A stretch of DNA of 64,000 nt from Mactromeris polynyma (taxonomy: Eukaryota; Mollusca; Bivalvia; Venerida; Mactridae): positions 27,454,905 through 27,518,904 of the forward strand of contig JASFXZ010000005.1 of assembly GCA_032209605.1 (NCBI GenBank), given 5' to 3'. The translations under genes and the position numbers were made by a program. Shown here in pieces: positions 11,871 through 23,705 of the stretch. Below the pieces are notes generated by a model. That model saw nothing but the letters and a program-made list of their open reading frames with translations, made no database searches and was not told the origin of the DNA. Every line of letters begins with the position of its first letter. Position 1 is the stretch's first letter.

Positions 11871-14800
11871 ATTGGACACACTTTTTAGAATATATAAAGT
11901 AATAACAAGAAGATTATACCACGTGTTGATGTGAATTGCTTATGATGCAATCAACGTATTGTTGAAAGTGATTACCATTTTCTCTCGTCTTGTAGTTTAT
12001 ATACTGAGATTTGTCTTAGTCAACATGCTGCGTAATGTAAAGGAATTGCAATGCTGTTAAATTCTAAAGCCTATAACCTAAAGGTGTTGCGTGTTGTGGG
12101 TTTACTGTAGTATCGTGAAATTAGGGAATAATTAATTTACGCACAAACCGAAGTGAGTAAGATTGATTTATGAAAAGCGGAGAAACTGTCATGATTGGAA
12201 ATGTGTTTTGTAAATTTATTAATAGATTTGTTTAAAATGGTATAATAGAAGGCGCTGAATTATGGGATATCTTCATTGTGTCTGTATGATAACTGTTTTA
12301 TATTTGTTTCTATAATTTATTACTCATATATAGTTTGTAATTCCCGGTCGGCGTGACCTTTCCAGTTTTGGATATCGAATTATTGCATATATTATGGACA
12401 ATGGAAACAGAATTATGCAAATACTGTTGTTTTTCGAATCATTTATGATGAAAATGTTGTGACCTGAAAACGCATACATGAACACTTTCCATCGATAGAC
12501 CTTTAGTTGTGAAGACACCCACGTTTTCTTGCTATGTTTTATGACAACTTCGAAGTGCGATGGTATCGTAACCTAATTATTCACATACATAAATAATTCT
12601 CTCTTATTTCTTATTTATCAAAGTACATATTGTATTGAATTAACTAATGAAATCTGTTATGATTACGGCCAAGAATCGAGTATTCTGGCAACCTTTTGTT
12701 TGTGTCCCTTAATTAGCTATAAACTTAATCTCTTCAAACAAACGGTACTACCTGTATAATCATGTTATCCAGACAGTTATCAAGACTTATTGGTTGTGTC
12801 AGAATCATTCAATGATAGAATATTAGATTGTGATCTTGTTGCATGACGAATTTCTTTACGAACCGATTGGCTTCATTTCGAGGAAACCGGGTACTATAGG
12901 TTTTAATGTGGGAAGTTTCGAAATGTTTCAGTTCCGAAATAGCCGGTCGAAAGCTTTTATTTTAATTGTTATCATGCATGTAAAGGATATGCAAGGCCGA
13001 CACTATTCCAAATGTATGATTTGTGTCTTTGTCATGTTTCAATTGTTTTCTTTTGGATGTTTTTCTATAGCGGACATCGATTAACTCTACCTTTTTAAGG
13101 ATGAACGAAATGGATAAGACTTTTGTGTAAAAAAGCTTGTTTTCTAACTACTGAATTATTGTCAATACTGCTATCGTACAGTTATGGCGTACAAAAGAAA
13201 TTGTAACCATGTCTGTACGTGTCCTGACAGCAAAATGTGGAATAAATTTGTTTATTTTATTTTGGCTAGACACCTTTGTTCAGAGATATGGATCAGTTCT
13301 TTTCAGACTATGTATTTATGAGACGTTCGGCTGTCAAAAGTGTAAAAATATGCATGTTTGACTGCTGAAAAACGACATGAAGTATTGTTCATTTTGTTAT
13401 ACTAATTTGATCGTATTTATGCTAAATGATTCCTATGGGTTTGGTATGAAATCCTAGAGTCGATTGGCGTTTGCCGGTACACAGAACTTCAATAAATGCT
13501 TATCTTAAATGTCATGTCTACTGATTGATTGATTAAATGATTGATTGATTGATAATCTTTGATTGATCAGAAATAAAGATAGGCCAACGTCTAAAATTGC
13601 GTGTTTTTGGTGCCACATATACGCGTGTATGTCAAATGTGATAGTGTAGTGTTCACAGGTCATATTCACCGCTCAATGTTAAAATATTGAACATAAAAAT
13701 TCTAATAGTGGCCATACTATGTACACAGTCCAACTTCGACTGTCAGAATATTTACAACATAGTCGTGACGTTAAAATTCCGGTTGAATGATTTGTAATCG
13801 ACAGTGTTTATAATCAACGTCGAAGGCTTTTAGATGCTTTTAGAGATAGTCGCCGGGTCGACGCTATCACAAACACGCAACAGGTCAAGCTATCATTATG
13901 GCTGGTATTTACGACACAGCAGAGAAAAACATTTTAAGAATTAATGTCAAAAAAAGAATAAAAAAGAAAGTCTTGGAAGTCAATGACCGTCGCCCACCTA
14001 GGCCGTGGGCGCTATATCGGAGAGCACTGACAGTACGTGGTGTTAGGTACATAGTAATTGTGAGCATTTAATCACCATATAAATAGCATTATCTTACGTA
14101 GTATCAAAAAGTACTTTGCTTCTTCGGCGTGGAGGTAAAATCGTTTTCAATAGTACTTTAACTGTGTGAGGGCCCTTGATCTTGACTTAATTCTATTTCG
14201 ACCATTAACGTCCTGTTTTTCAGTAAGTGTCGAACAGCTTCTAGGCATGCATCATAGTGGCATGAAGACGTTAGATGTATTATCTTGCATCAAATTATCG
14301 ACAAAGAATAGGATGTCGTTTGTACGATCCCCTAAGTCTTACTATTATCTGACGCAGCTAATCGCATGGGCCAGATGTGTACTTATCGCGCACAAAATGT
14401 CCGCAACACTTTCATCTGTTTCTCATTTTCTTCTTGCATTCAAAGCAATTTGAGCTTAATTACTTTCTTGTGACCTTAAATAATGACGATAATAAGATCT
14501 TTTTATCGCTAAATTACTCGCCAAGAATCAATGATTTCGCATCCCGATTAACCTTCGCATCAAAAAAGTATTGTTGCTATTATGGTACTCTGGTAATTAT
14601 GTTAAGCATTAATAAGACGAGTTCGCACATTAGAAGAACGCTTTCAAAATTGTCACTTTCAAAACATGAGGTTGTTTCATTGGTCGATAGTTTTTCATGT
14701 GTTGTAGAATGCATTAGGGAATTGTGACGTGTGCTTTGATTTAAATGTCACGCCTAAAGGTTTTGCTGCTCTACTAGTTTGATGCTAATGCTAAGGCAAA

Positions 14801-15021
14801 ACACTATATTTATAGTTATGGCTATAGCAACAAGACCGCTCTTCAAAAACAACAGTTGGCGTTATATTATGAATTTAAGTGTTTTCTTTGATAAACTACA
14901 TTACAACTTTAAACCTCGCGTTTTAACGTTGTTAGCTGCCTCTCGTTTTTCGTCAGTAAAGAGAAGGGAGATAATTTAAATTTCGGTTTAAATGTTCTTT
15001 AACAAACGTACAGCTAATTAG
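11871..15021. other. AT-rich spacer, nothing recognised apart from a TGAT microsatellite
   Basis: Open frames reach 116 codons (14377-14727, plus) but show no recognisable domain. The stretch at 13976-14060 is locally GC-richer without a visible function. I find no further repeat copies. Confidence 0.5.
13521..13567. repeat. Imperfect (TGAT)n microsatellite
   Basis: Runs of TGATTGATTGATT interrupted by AAA and AATCTT. It is short and interrupted, typical of an ageing microsatellite. Confidence 0.85.
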
Positions 15022-15110
15022 ATAGATACAACAATACACCTATTAGTCGTTCTCGGTGAAATCCAAGTAGATCTTCTTACAGCGTTGGATACAGATAGCG
15101 TTATTGGATC

Positions 15111-15386
15111 GTACGCGACATCATACACTCCTTACGCGACATCATACACACCGTACGCGACATCATACACACCGTACGCGACATCATACACACCGTACGC
15201 GACATCATACACACCGTACGCGACATCATACACACCGTACGCGACATCATACACACCGTACGCGACATCATACACACCGTACGCGACATCATACACACCG
15301 TACGCGACATCATACACACCGTACGCGACATCATACACACCTTACGCGACATCATACACACCGTACGCGACATCATACACACCGTA
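15111..15386. repeat. 21-bp minisatellite, 13 units
   Basis: The unit is GTACGCGACATCATACACAC plus a final C. Thirteen units run without length change, with only three internal substitutions (two in the first unit, one near the end). Because 21 is a multiple of three, frames stay open on both strands; the plus frame at 15022-15390 reads a YATSYTP heptad thirteen times and then stops at once. That frame has no ATG (the nearest start-like codon is TTG at 15085). The near-identity indicates recent expansion or ongoing homogenisation. Coding is possible only as part of a spliced exon; see findings. Confidence 0.95.
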
Positions 15387-15515
15387 TTGAACATGTAAAA
15401 CTATCCGCCTACGTAAGCAACAATGTCATGTTTTGCCAACAACAAAAATTGACATCGTAGCAATGGAATGTTATGATTAAATTTGCCAAATAATTAGGAA
15501 GTTAATTTTCTGCTT

Positions 15516-16315
15516 GCGATTAAGCGGTGACAAACCCTGGAAGCATATACGGCATTGCACTCAACATTCAGTGACTACTTGTCTAAGCTCTGTGAGGTCC
15601 CCACAGTAACAAACGAGGCGATTAAGCGGTGACAAACCTCTGGAAGCATATACGGCATTGCACTCAACATTCAGTGACTACTTGTCTAAGCTCTGTGAGG
15701 TCCCCACAGTAACACACGAGGCGATTAAGCGGTGACAAACCTCTGGAAGCATATACGGCATTGCACTCAACATTCAGTGACTACTTGTCTAAGCTCTGTG
15801 AGGTCCCCACAGTAACACACGAGGCGATTAAGCGGTGACAAACCTGGAAGCATATACGGCATTGCACTCAACATTCAGTGACTACTTGTCTAAGCTCTGT
15901 GAGGTCCCCACAGTAACACACGAGGCGATTAAGCGGTGACAAACCTCTGGAAGCATATACGGCATTGCACTCAACATTCTAAGCTCTGTGAGGTCCCCAC
16001 AGTAACACACGAGGCGATTAAGCGGTGACAAACCTCTGGAAGCATATACGGCATTGCACTCAACATTCAGTGACTACTTGTCTAAGCTCTGTGAGGTCCC
16101 CACAGTAACACACGAGGCGATTAAGCGGTGACAAACCGCTGGAAGCATATACGGCATTGCACTCAACATTCTAAGCTCTGTGAGGTCCCCACAGTAACAC
16201 ACGAGGCGATTAAGCGGTGACAAACCTGGAAGCATATACGGCATTGCACTCAACATTCAGTGACTACTTTTCTAAGCTCTGTGAGGTCCCCACAGTAACA
16301 AACGAGGCGATTAAG
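15516..16315. repeat. Satellite-like array, about 103 bp x 8
   Basis: Units start at 15516, 15618, 15721, 15824, 15925, 16014, 16117 and 16206, ending in a partial unit at 16307. Lengths are 102, 103, 103, 101, 89, 103, 89 and 101. Each begins GCGATTAAGCGGTGACAAAC and ends with AGGTCCCCACAGTAACA and CGAG. Units 5 and 7 share the same 14-bp deletion (ACATTCTAAG in place of ACATTC...TCTAAG), so a two-unit block was probably duplicated. Units are otherwise nearly identical. The frame at 16074-16256 minus is a product of the array. Confidence 0.97.
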
Positions 16316-16699
16316 GCTTTTGACAGTACATCTTTAGAATAAGATTGCGACGCAGTATCCAGGATTTATTAGGCATTTTCCCAGTAAGTTTCTTTAGATG
16401 ACCATTGGTCTGTGGAGGGTAATAATTACGGCAATTAGTGTTCTATACCCTCCTAAAGACAGTCGCGTCACTCTCAAATCTTGCATTAATCAAGAAAATA
16501 TATCATTGGATATATACACTGATAGGTAGAATCTGGAGAGGAAATAGAATTAATTAGACGTGATTGTGTTTATTTCTGACTTCCATTGCGTCTAACACTA
16601 TTTTATGGTTGGTATATAGCTGAGAACTGGCAACGTTTGAAAGGTTATTGACGCTCTAATTTGACGACAATTTATCTGGAAGACACTATGGGTACAAAT
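16316..16699. other. Spacer between the satellite array and MITE copy B
   Basis: AT-rich; no gene or repeat recognised. Confidence 0.5.
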
Positions 16700-16912
16700 G
16701 AGCCCTGCTGTTCGATTTCCAACCTCTTCTGTAAGTGACGTTATTTCAAGAAAACGTCATATGTGATGCCACTATGTGCAAGTAGGAAACGATATTTACT
16801 CCATGTGGTCACTTTTTTACATATTGCTGTATGGGGCAAATATTGCTTACTGTCAGTACATGGTGACATCACATGTGACGTTTTCTTGAAATGACGTCAC
16901 TTAAAAAATAGT
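16700..16912 (+). mobile_element. Palindromic MITE copy B, CRE-containing family
   Basis: The left arm reads AGCCCTGCTGTTCGATTTCC, then AACCTCTTCTGTAAGTGACG. The right arm holds ACATGTGACGTTTTCTTGAA followed by ATGACGTCACTTAA. The centre (GGGCAAATATTGCTTACTGT) is shared with copy C in the same orientation. The right terminal part (GGTTGGAAATC...) is missing, so this copy is truncated at that end. The left CRE octamer is mutated (TGACGTTA); the right one is intact at 16892-16899. No protein-coding capacity. Confidence 0.82.
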
Positions 16913-19175
16913 TTTTACCCATATAATGCACTGAACTGCACTGAACTGCACACCTGTTTGGGACCAATATCAAAGGAATATTCTGGATTAGGTCCAATAA
17001 TGTATCATAAGACTTAACATATAACGTAGATAAAGCTTATATTTGTAAAGATATTCAAAATCTTCAAGTCGCCCTTCAAGTAATAAATATATGCCCAATA
17101 TCACCGAAGGCGATATATATACGCCTCATGGAGGGAGAGGGGGGTGTGTTAAACGATGTTGTGCTATGTTATCCCTATGTTCTATACGAGTCTGAGGCAA
17201 CGCTGGAACTACTCCGTCGCACCATTAAATATGCGAGTCGAATCTGACTTTCTGTAACAATTATCTCCCAATTTGGACATATTGTTTCAGAAACATCGAA
17301 CTCGATTTTGATAGATTTTTATAAATTGAATTGTCAGTTCCATTTCTTGTCATCAAAGATCAAAGTAAGAAACCAAATTATACTTTGATACTGTATGCAA
17401 GAATAGTTCCGGTATTTGCTTCAGGAAAACATGTTGGCTAATTAAAATCATTGGTTCATCATCGCGTATTTAACGGACATTTTCAAAAGGTACGAGTTAC
17501 AGAACCTCCATTATAATCACTGACAAGTTCAACGTATGTATACAAAGCAAGACTGTACAACATAACTTATGACGACACAATCGAATGTGGAAATAGATGG
17601 AAGTGGACATACTTGATAAAAAGCTGCCGAGTTTCTATCGGAACCACATAAATTGCTATAAGGATGTCATGAACCATTGTAATTCAAAGGGGATTTCCTG
17701 TCATCTCCATTCCTTCCAAATGTCTGTTTATGTTGGTAATAATATTAGCCGAGATATGGAGATATGCTTTGTGTCAACAGTTTAATAGTTTTGTCATAAA
17801 CTCCCGTACTGTCTGTTACGAACTGGGTGTGAATATCAAACAGGATACTTTAGACTGTGTATGTCTTTGTGCTGTGTCTAGAATAGTACCGTCTTATTAT
17901 TTAGCTTACTGAGCGCACACTAAGCTGTGTTTTGTTCTCAACTATGAATGACCAACGGCAACATATTTCTTTATCATTTCATATCCTATAACGGGTTCTC
18001 ATCTATCTTGCAATCATGAACTTCAAAATTCATTAGTTTACGATTCTAAACCAAAAACTGTTTGCTGTAATATCAGGTAGACCACGGCCGCTATTACTCG
18101 ATTTTACCCGAAATCGTGACATGTGCTATTGGAAATGTTATAATTTCAGGATTCATGTGTTTACGTTAAGTTTCGATTTGAAACGATGTATAATGAAATC
18201 AGCATTGGTTGTGATTTCAATGGCTTTGTGCTTGTTTCTAATGTTTTATTGGCTATTTCTATGTATACTACACAATATATATACTATTAATTTAATATAC
18301 CGTATATATGGGCGTCTAGTCTATGATTTATTGAGTTACATTGGCTTTACATATAACATATATTAAAATAGTGAAGAATTATTTCGAATCGCCATTCGGG
18401 ACCAGTCACTCTCTATCTGTGGAGTATATGAAACGACGTTTTATGTCTACCAAAATAATTCATTTTAGGGACTAGGTTTGGTTTGGTTTACCCCCTTGAA
18501 TATAGTAATCAATTTGTGTAAGAACTGTTTTATATATTATACATGTTGGAATAGTCACGTTCCTATTTCTCTGACCTTGCCATTGACCTTGGACGTGAAT
18601 CTAGATTCCAATCACTCTCTTAATGTTAACGTTCGCTCGGTTCTTTAAATACCAGGACACTGCCAGGCGCTCCATCAACACACTTAAGTTCAGAATGAAA
18701 ATTGATTTGTTTTTGAAGAGAAAAGAGAAAACTGAATTGGTACAGTGTAAACGACTTGTGTTAGAGATGTGGAGGTGTGAAATGGAGTCAGTCCAAAACA
18801 GGAAAGTTTGAAACAGACAATTGGAATTATTAACCTTGCCAGTTATATGTACCATTTCTGAATTAGTTGACAGTAAACACTGAAACAAAATGCCGAATTG
18901 TCTACATTACTATACAATTTGTCTGCTCAATAGTTGCTGCATCTAAACACCCGTCATCTATGTGTCAATTATTGTTTGGCTAGGTGTCATAATCATAATA
19001 TTTTGGTTGCATTTTACTTAACCTTCGGATGTACGACTTGGTATCTAGACAAACGTTGGACTACGGTAGAAATTAGTTAGTTACGAAGAGGAATTTATAT
19101 AAGCTCCCTAACCTTGTGTTCCAATCCTAAGAATCTATTTATAACTTATTGTGTGTAGATTTACACATACATGCA
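16913..19175. other. AT-rich spacer, nothing recognised
   Basis: Open frames are up to 95 codons (18601-18888 minus) without recognisable motifs; the 81-codon frame at 18121-18366 is hydrophobic simply because the DNA is AT-rich. No tandem array is present. Confidence 0.5.
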
Positions 19176-19333
19176 CAGTCGCCTCATTCATTCAAATTCA
19201 TCGGGTCCGAGTTTATTTCGAATTGCCCATTTCAAATCGACTTGCCTATAAAGGTACATCGGGATCTGATATTTATTTCGGATGATACCAATTATTCGGA
19301 TAGAAGGTTGTCGAATAAATCGAGGTCCGACAG
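19176..19333 (+). mobile_element. MITE relic with pogo/Tigger-like ends, copy 1
   Basis: The right end reads GTCGAATAAATCGAGGTCCG then ACAG, followed by TA. In reverse this is a CTGTCGGACCTCGATTTATT terminus, the style seen at ends of pogo/Tigger elements. The left end CAGTCGCCTCATTCATTC is a degraded inverted partner. The interior (CATCGGGTCCGA, ATTTATTTCGGAT, ATACCAA) aligns with 26952-27127 in the same order. About 158 bp, with no transposase, so a non-autonomous element. The superfamily assignment is an inference from end style and TA flanks. Confidence 0.55.
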
Positions 19334-20635
19334 TATATCAGTATGTACAGGGGAGAATAAATACTGTCTAAATTTACTTCCATAGAGCAATTATTAAATA
19401 TAATAATCTATAGTTTAAGTGTGATGTTTTATTTGATTCTATTTGAAATGTTCAAGTTATTCTGTCACTCTCACACACACGCATTATTTTGAATAATGTT
19501 TTCATGTATGTTTATTTGTTGTTGTGTGTTATTTATTTTATCATTACTTTAATTTACTAATTTGCTATTTTGTTTGTACTTCGTGACAATATGTTGTAGG
19601 GATGAGGAGTTCTGCTCAAACCCAAAAATAAAATTTCTGTTATGTTCTAAAATGAATGCATTTCTTCTAATCTGCAAGTACCTTTAAGTTGTAACTTTAT
19701 ATTGTGGTACCATATAGTGATGCAGGAGAACAACTACTGATCATTTAACAACAATAGTGAATTATTTATTAGAATCTGCTATTGAATTTCCTTTACTCAT
19801 CCATCTACCAATATGCTCGATGTGAATGGACTGAAAAGTATTCAGTATCATAAAAATCATGAATTTTAAATAAATAAAGATCTGCTTACCATGTCCTTTT
19901 TACGGTTATAAGAATTTAAATTCAATGAAGCACCGCTAATAATTTGTTATTTGTTTCGTAAGCTAACTCCTTAAAATGTTGGGGACATTAATTGCTGCGC
20001 AAAACGTTCTCAGAACGTAAAACTAGATATATTGGTATCGCTTTTGCCAGGCAAAAAGTGCTTTAATTGACAAAGCGAAATGATAAATCTTCCTCGGGCA
20101 GGTGTTTTTGTGGTCAATATGAAACGTATCAATTATTTGGGAAGAAGCGATGGCGCCAATTGTAGTGATTAACAATGCCAAGTACAATTGCCACGCAAAC
20201 GGAAAACAACAAAAGGAGTCCGCATAGGATTGGTTTGTATGAGCTTAGGTATATCTATAATCATTCACATGAAATAATAATTGACAACATTGTTGTTTGA
20301 TAAAATATTTCTTTAACATCATGGACAAGGCCTATCATCTCAACAAAGCGGACAACATGTCACTTAATAAATGTTTTAAAACGACATAATGTTGATATCT
20401 GGTTGATATTTTAAAAGTTATTAGACCTAATTTAGAATAACATGTAATTAAATAAAATAGTTAACCAATTAAAATACCATCTTTAGTATTTGTGAAGACA
20501 GTCTCTGATTGCCCTGACAGGATCCCGTCATCCTCGCCCATCTCGGCTGCATTGATCAATCAAATTATATGATCAGAATTAGCCTTTATTTATTTTATTT
20601 TATCCAAAAAATTCACTCTAAAAACCTTTATTTTG
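19334..20635. other. AT-rich spacer, nothing recognised
   Basis: No open frame of interest, no array and no repeat copy that I can match elsewhere in the window. Confidence 0.5.
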
Positions 20636-20671
20636 CTAAGTTGCACTCTTTAAAAAAGGGGTGCAACTTAG
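20636..20671. other. Perfect 11-bp inverted repeat (hairpin)
   Basis: CTAAGTTGCAC at 20636-20646 faces GTGCAACTTAG at 20661-20671 with a 14-base spacer. Nothing nearby suggests a gene that it would serve; it may be a chance structure or a foldback remnant. Confidence 0.7.
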
Positions 20672-21877
20672 ATTTAGATAAGTTAATGGACGTTTGAGGT
20701 CGTTCCCAAAGAATCCTCTAGATAGTTTTAGTCTAAAATGGTATATTCAATGCCTATTTTGTATCCGATATTAACATCAAATGTTGAGGGGCGCGCACCG
20801 GGTGCGCCATCGTCTCAATCCGCTAGTGATAAGTATAATCACTAGATTTCTCGTTAAAATTCAAATAACGTATTTGGTTCAATTTATCACTTTGATATTA
20901 GCGTTCAGAATGATTTACTGGTCTATGATAGCTGTATTCTTCAAAACATTCATGAATGCGAGAGGCGACACTCCTCTTTTTCAATCCCGCAGCAAATTGA
21001 TACCAAATAAACAAAGAACCTCGACATGTCGACATGTCCTCAAATATACAAGCGTACAATTCAAAGGTACGCCCCTGACATATACAAAACGGCTCATCTA
21101 AATATTAAGTCTAGCAAGTCAGACTATCAAATGTCAAACATGTTGTAGGGATACAGGTCATCGCTACCTTGACCTTTGGCCTACTCATACCCAATCTATA
21201 TATCAGTTACACTCGAATGCGCACGTACCCAAGCTTGATTCATATATGCGCACACTCCCTCTTCCCCACACACGCACGTACATATACGCACGCACGTACG
21301 CTCGCACATATATACACAAGTTCATAGCAGTATAGACTTCCTCATTGTCTGATTAAATTAATGGCCCCTAGTAACATCTCTGAAATATGATAATCCTGTT
21401 CGCTTTATGTGACAAATACGTTCGTATCAGAACCTTTAAAGGTCACACTTGCGAGTTGTGACATATTCGGTCGTATTCATAACAACAAATGTGTGGCACT
21501 CGCACGAATTCTTCACATGTGAAGCATAAGGTTCAGCAACGCTCTTCTACACCAAGCGCTATTCCGCTACTGTTACATTCACACATTGGGTGACGATGAA
21601 AGCTATGCAGACACTTGTACAACCCTATGTCTATTTCAAAATCTCCCGATCTGATTTCTGTGATATACAACTGTACTTCTATTACTGGTTTACACAGGTT
21701 TCACAGGCAATAAGCTCGACGCCTTTGACCGTGGGAGTGAAGTTTAGATGTGTTGACCCATAACTGTACTGAGCAAGGCAAGTGTACTGTCTAGACATGT
21801 GTGAGAAACAGTCAGAACTTCTCACGACTGACAGGAATAGAATAGGTGTGTAGTGCCACATATAGGTCGCGAACGAC
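20672..21877. other. Spacer with a locally GC-rich segment, no gene recognised
   Basis: It includes GGCGCGCACCGGGTGCGCC near 20790, an imperfect palindrome in otherwise AT-rich DNA, a small inverted pair CTAGTGAT/ATCACTAG near 20822-20844, and the alternating purine-pyrimidine tract listed separately. The 106-codon frame at 20781-21101 has no motif I recognise. Confidence 0.45.
21267..21318. repeat. Alternating purine-pyrimidine tract (CA/CG/TA-rich)
   Basis: About 50 bp of mixed CACA, CGCACG, TACATA and ATATATACACA steps. Such alternation can favour Z-DNA under torsion. It is imperfect and probably a decayed dinucleotide repeat. Confidence 0.7.
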
Positions 21878-21944
21878 CTTAATGCGGCGCATATAGTACA
21901 CGTTCGCTTAATGCGGCGGACATGTGCCTCGGCGCCGCATTAAG
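21878..21944. other. Triple CTTAATGCGGCG motif, third copy inverted
   Basis: The 12-mer CTTAATGCGGCG occurs at 21878-21889 and 21907-21918 and, inverted, as CGCCGCATTAAG at 21933-21944. The first and third form a perfect 13-bp inverted repeat (CTTAATGCGGCGC with GCGCCGCATTAAG). GC-rich sequence of this sort is unusual in the local context. It could be a transposon terminus or a protein-binding array. Confidence 0.7.
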
Positions 21945-22266
21945 CTCACTTCTCTTTAAAATGTTTTATTGGCACGAATATTTGAATAAGATAACAATAT
22001 CAAAAAATAGAAAAGGACATAAACTGACTTATGCATCATCACCAATGTTGTTTAACCACTGTCGGTCGAATTATTTGTCCATGAGTTATGCCACTTTTTT
22101 GTACAAATACGTTATAGTAGGCTTATATATGTTTGTCAGCGCTTGGTCTTTTACATTGTTCATTTTGTAGATTTTGACGAAACCTCACAGAAATAATAAG
22201 TTTAAGCACATTTTTACCCACATTTGTTTGATTAATTGTTAACGCACATTGGTGTTATCTGTTGAA

Positions 22267-22321
22267 ATGATGATAATAATAATTATTATTACGATAATAA
22301 TGATACTGATAATGATGATGG
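22267..22321. repeat. Imperfect trinucleotide microsatellite (ATA/ATG)
   Basis: Mixed GATAATAATAATTATTATTA and TGATAATGATGATGG steps, interrupted several times. Confidence 0.8.
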
Positions 22322-22403
22322 TTGTTCAATGCCATAGTTGGGTTGAAACCAAAGTGCGTTCTATAGAGCACATTTAGTAAGTACTCAATTTATCATGAAT
22401 CCC

Positions 22404-22475
22404 CGTCTAGCACAGTCTATCGCACTACATTACCAGTCCGAAGGTCTAAGTTTGATCTAGGGTACCACCTTCTGC
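22404..22475 (+). repeat. tRNA-like relic (SINE head)
   Basis: TCTAGCACAGTCTATCGCAC resembles the D-arm region with an A box, followed by ACATTACCAGTCCGAAGGTC where an anticodon arm would lie, and AAGTTTGATCTAGGG in the B-box position. Stems are mismatched, so it is not a working tRNA gene. I see no matching SINE body, so it may belong to a family with no other copy here. Confidence 0.45.
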
Positions 22476-22600
22476 GGCTGTGGCGATGTGATCAAATAAT
22501 ATGTTAATGGTTATTCGCTTTTTACTGTTCGAAGCTGTTGATCGGGTTTTAATCTAGCAACACTATACCAAACTATTTTATTTTAGCATATTTTTCTTTT

Positions 22601-22675
22601 GATGATCGACGATCATGTATCGATTATCGGTGACCATTGATCGGTAATCGGTGGTCGTTGATCAATGATAGGTGA
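22601..22675. repeat. Degenerate GATCGGT/GATCGTTGATC-type short repeat
   Basis: Variants of GATCGAC, GATCATG, GATTATCGGTGA, TTGATCGGTAATCGGTGG and TCGTTGATC follow one another at 7-15 bp intervals. It looks like a decayed short tandem repeat. Confidence 0.6.
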
Positions 22676-22852
22676 AAATGTTTTTTTTATTATAGTGTCA
22701 CCCCTATTTAAGGGCAAACCATTTCTGAATTATGTATAACCAACTTTCGGCGCACATGTACTTCCCTTCCCGATTCCTATCCTCTTACACCAGGCACACG
22801 GTAACCATTATTTAACTAGCTGGCGGCTCATCAACCGGTCATATCAGAACGG

Positions 22853-22925
22853 ACCCCTACCGGGATTCGAACCTCCGACCTCCCGCTCCGATGGCGAACA
22901 AAAACACACGTACTAGTTCTGCATG
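22853..22925 (-). repeat. tRNA-like relic (SINE head), second type
   Basis: On the minus strand GGAGGTTCGAATCCCGGTAG is a near-perfect B box with T-loop. Upstream, CGCCATCGGAGCGGGAGGTC occupies the anticodon-arm region, but the A-box region is poorly preserved. No clean cloverleaf forms. Probably the head of a SINE or a tRNA pseudogene; the sequence downstream on the minus strand (CGGTTGATGAGCCGCCAGCT) does not match the SINE body seen elsewhere in this window. Confidence 0.5.
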
Positions 22926-23689
22926 TTACGTGTCAAGTATTCAAATATTTAATTTGGAAAACAAACCGCAGAGAAATTAATTAATCTGCTCTTTACTGAA
23001 AGGCGATGGCGATCTATTTTTAAACGGTTACACTGATACTAGTTTGTATCGAGCACAATCAGACAATGTTGCATATTGCTATGTAAAATGATATTTGTAT
23101 GATAGGATTGAAGATATAGAAGTGATATTACAGTTTACCGAAAATAGCAAAATATTACTTCCAAGCATGGGTACCTAGGTTCAATGAATTAGGAAAATAT
23201 TGAACTGTCGATTTTGCTATTACAATATATAACTGCATTTTTTAATTACACACAATAACAAAAGCACCTGCAATATTTATCTGAATAAATCAACGGCTTT
23301 ATTCACACGATGAGCTCATGGCACGGCATTCATAAATATAATTATCCTTTACAGTTTCGTGCGCTTGAGACAATAACTTCTATTTTAAGGAATTAAGAGG
23401 AAACGTAGGCGAACAATCTCCAACATTAGTCAAACTGTAAAGAAGATTTTGTGTATCGGAATTCCCCTGTTCTAATTTCCGTTGGAGTCTTTTACGACTT
23501 TTCAGTCTTTTTTCGTAATGAAGCGGCGGAAAATCCCAGCGCGACACTTGATGTGACCTCTGTTGGAAATTCCTGTGTGATTTCTGGCAAAACTAACACA
23601 GGTTCTCACTGCACACAAAATTCCTTTCTAAAGTTATTTCCCTTTATCCCGTCTATAGTATATACAAATTATATTATAGAAGTTACAAA
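22926..23689. other. AT-rich spacer, nothing recognised
   Basis: It contains the start of a 105-codon plus frame (23451-23768) that runs through the poly-G tract. No domain is recognisable. Confidence 0.5.
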
Positions 23690-23705
23690 GGGGGGGGGGG
23701 GGGGG
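23690..23705. repeat. Homopolymer run of 16 G
   Basis: Uninterrupted G16 in AT-rich DNA. The length is liable to sequencing or assembly error. The 105-codon frame crossing it is read as five Gly codons and is not convincing. Confidence 0.95.
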
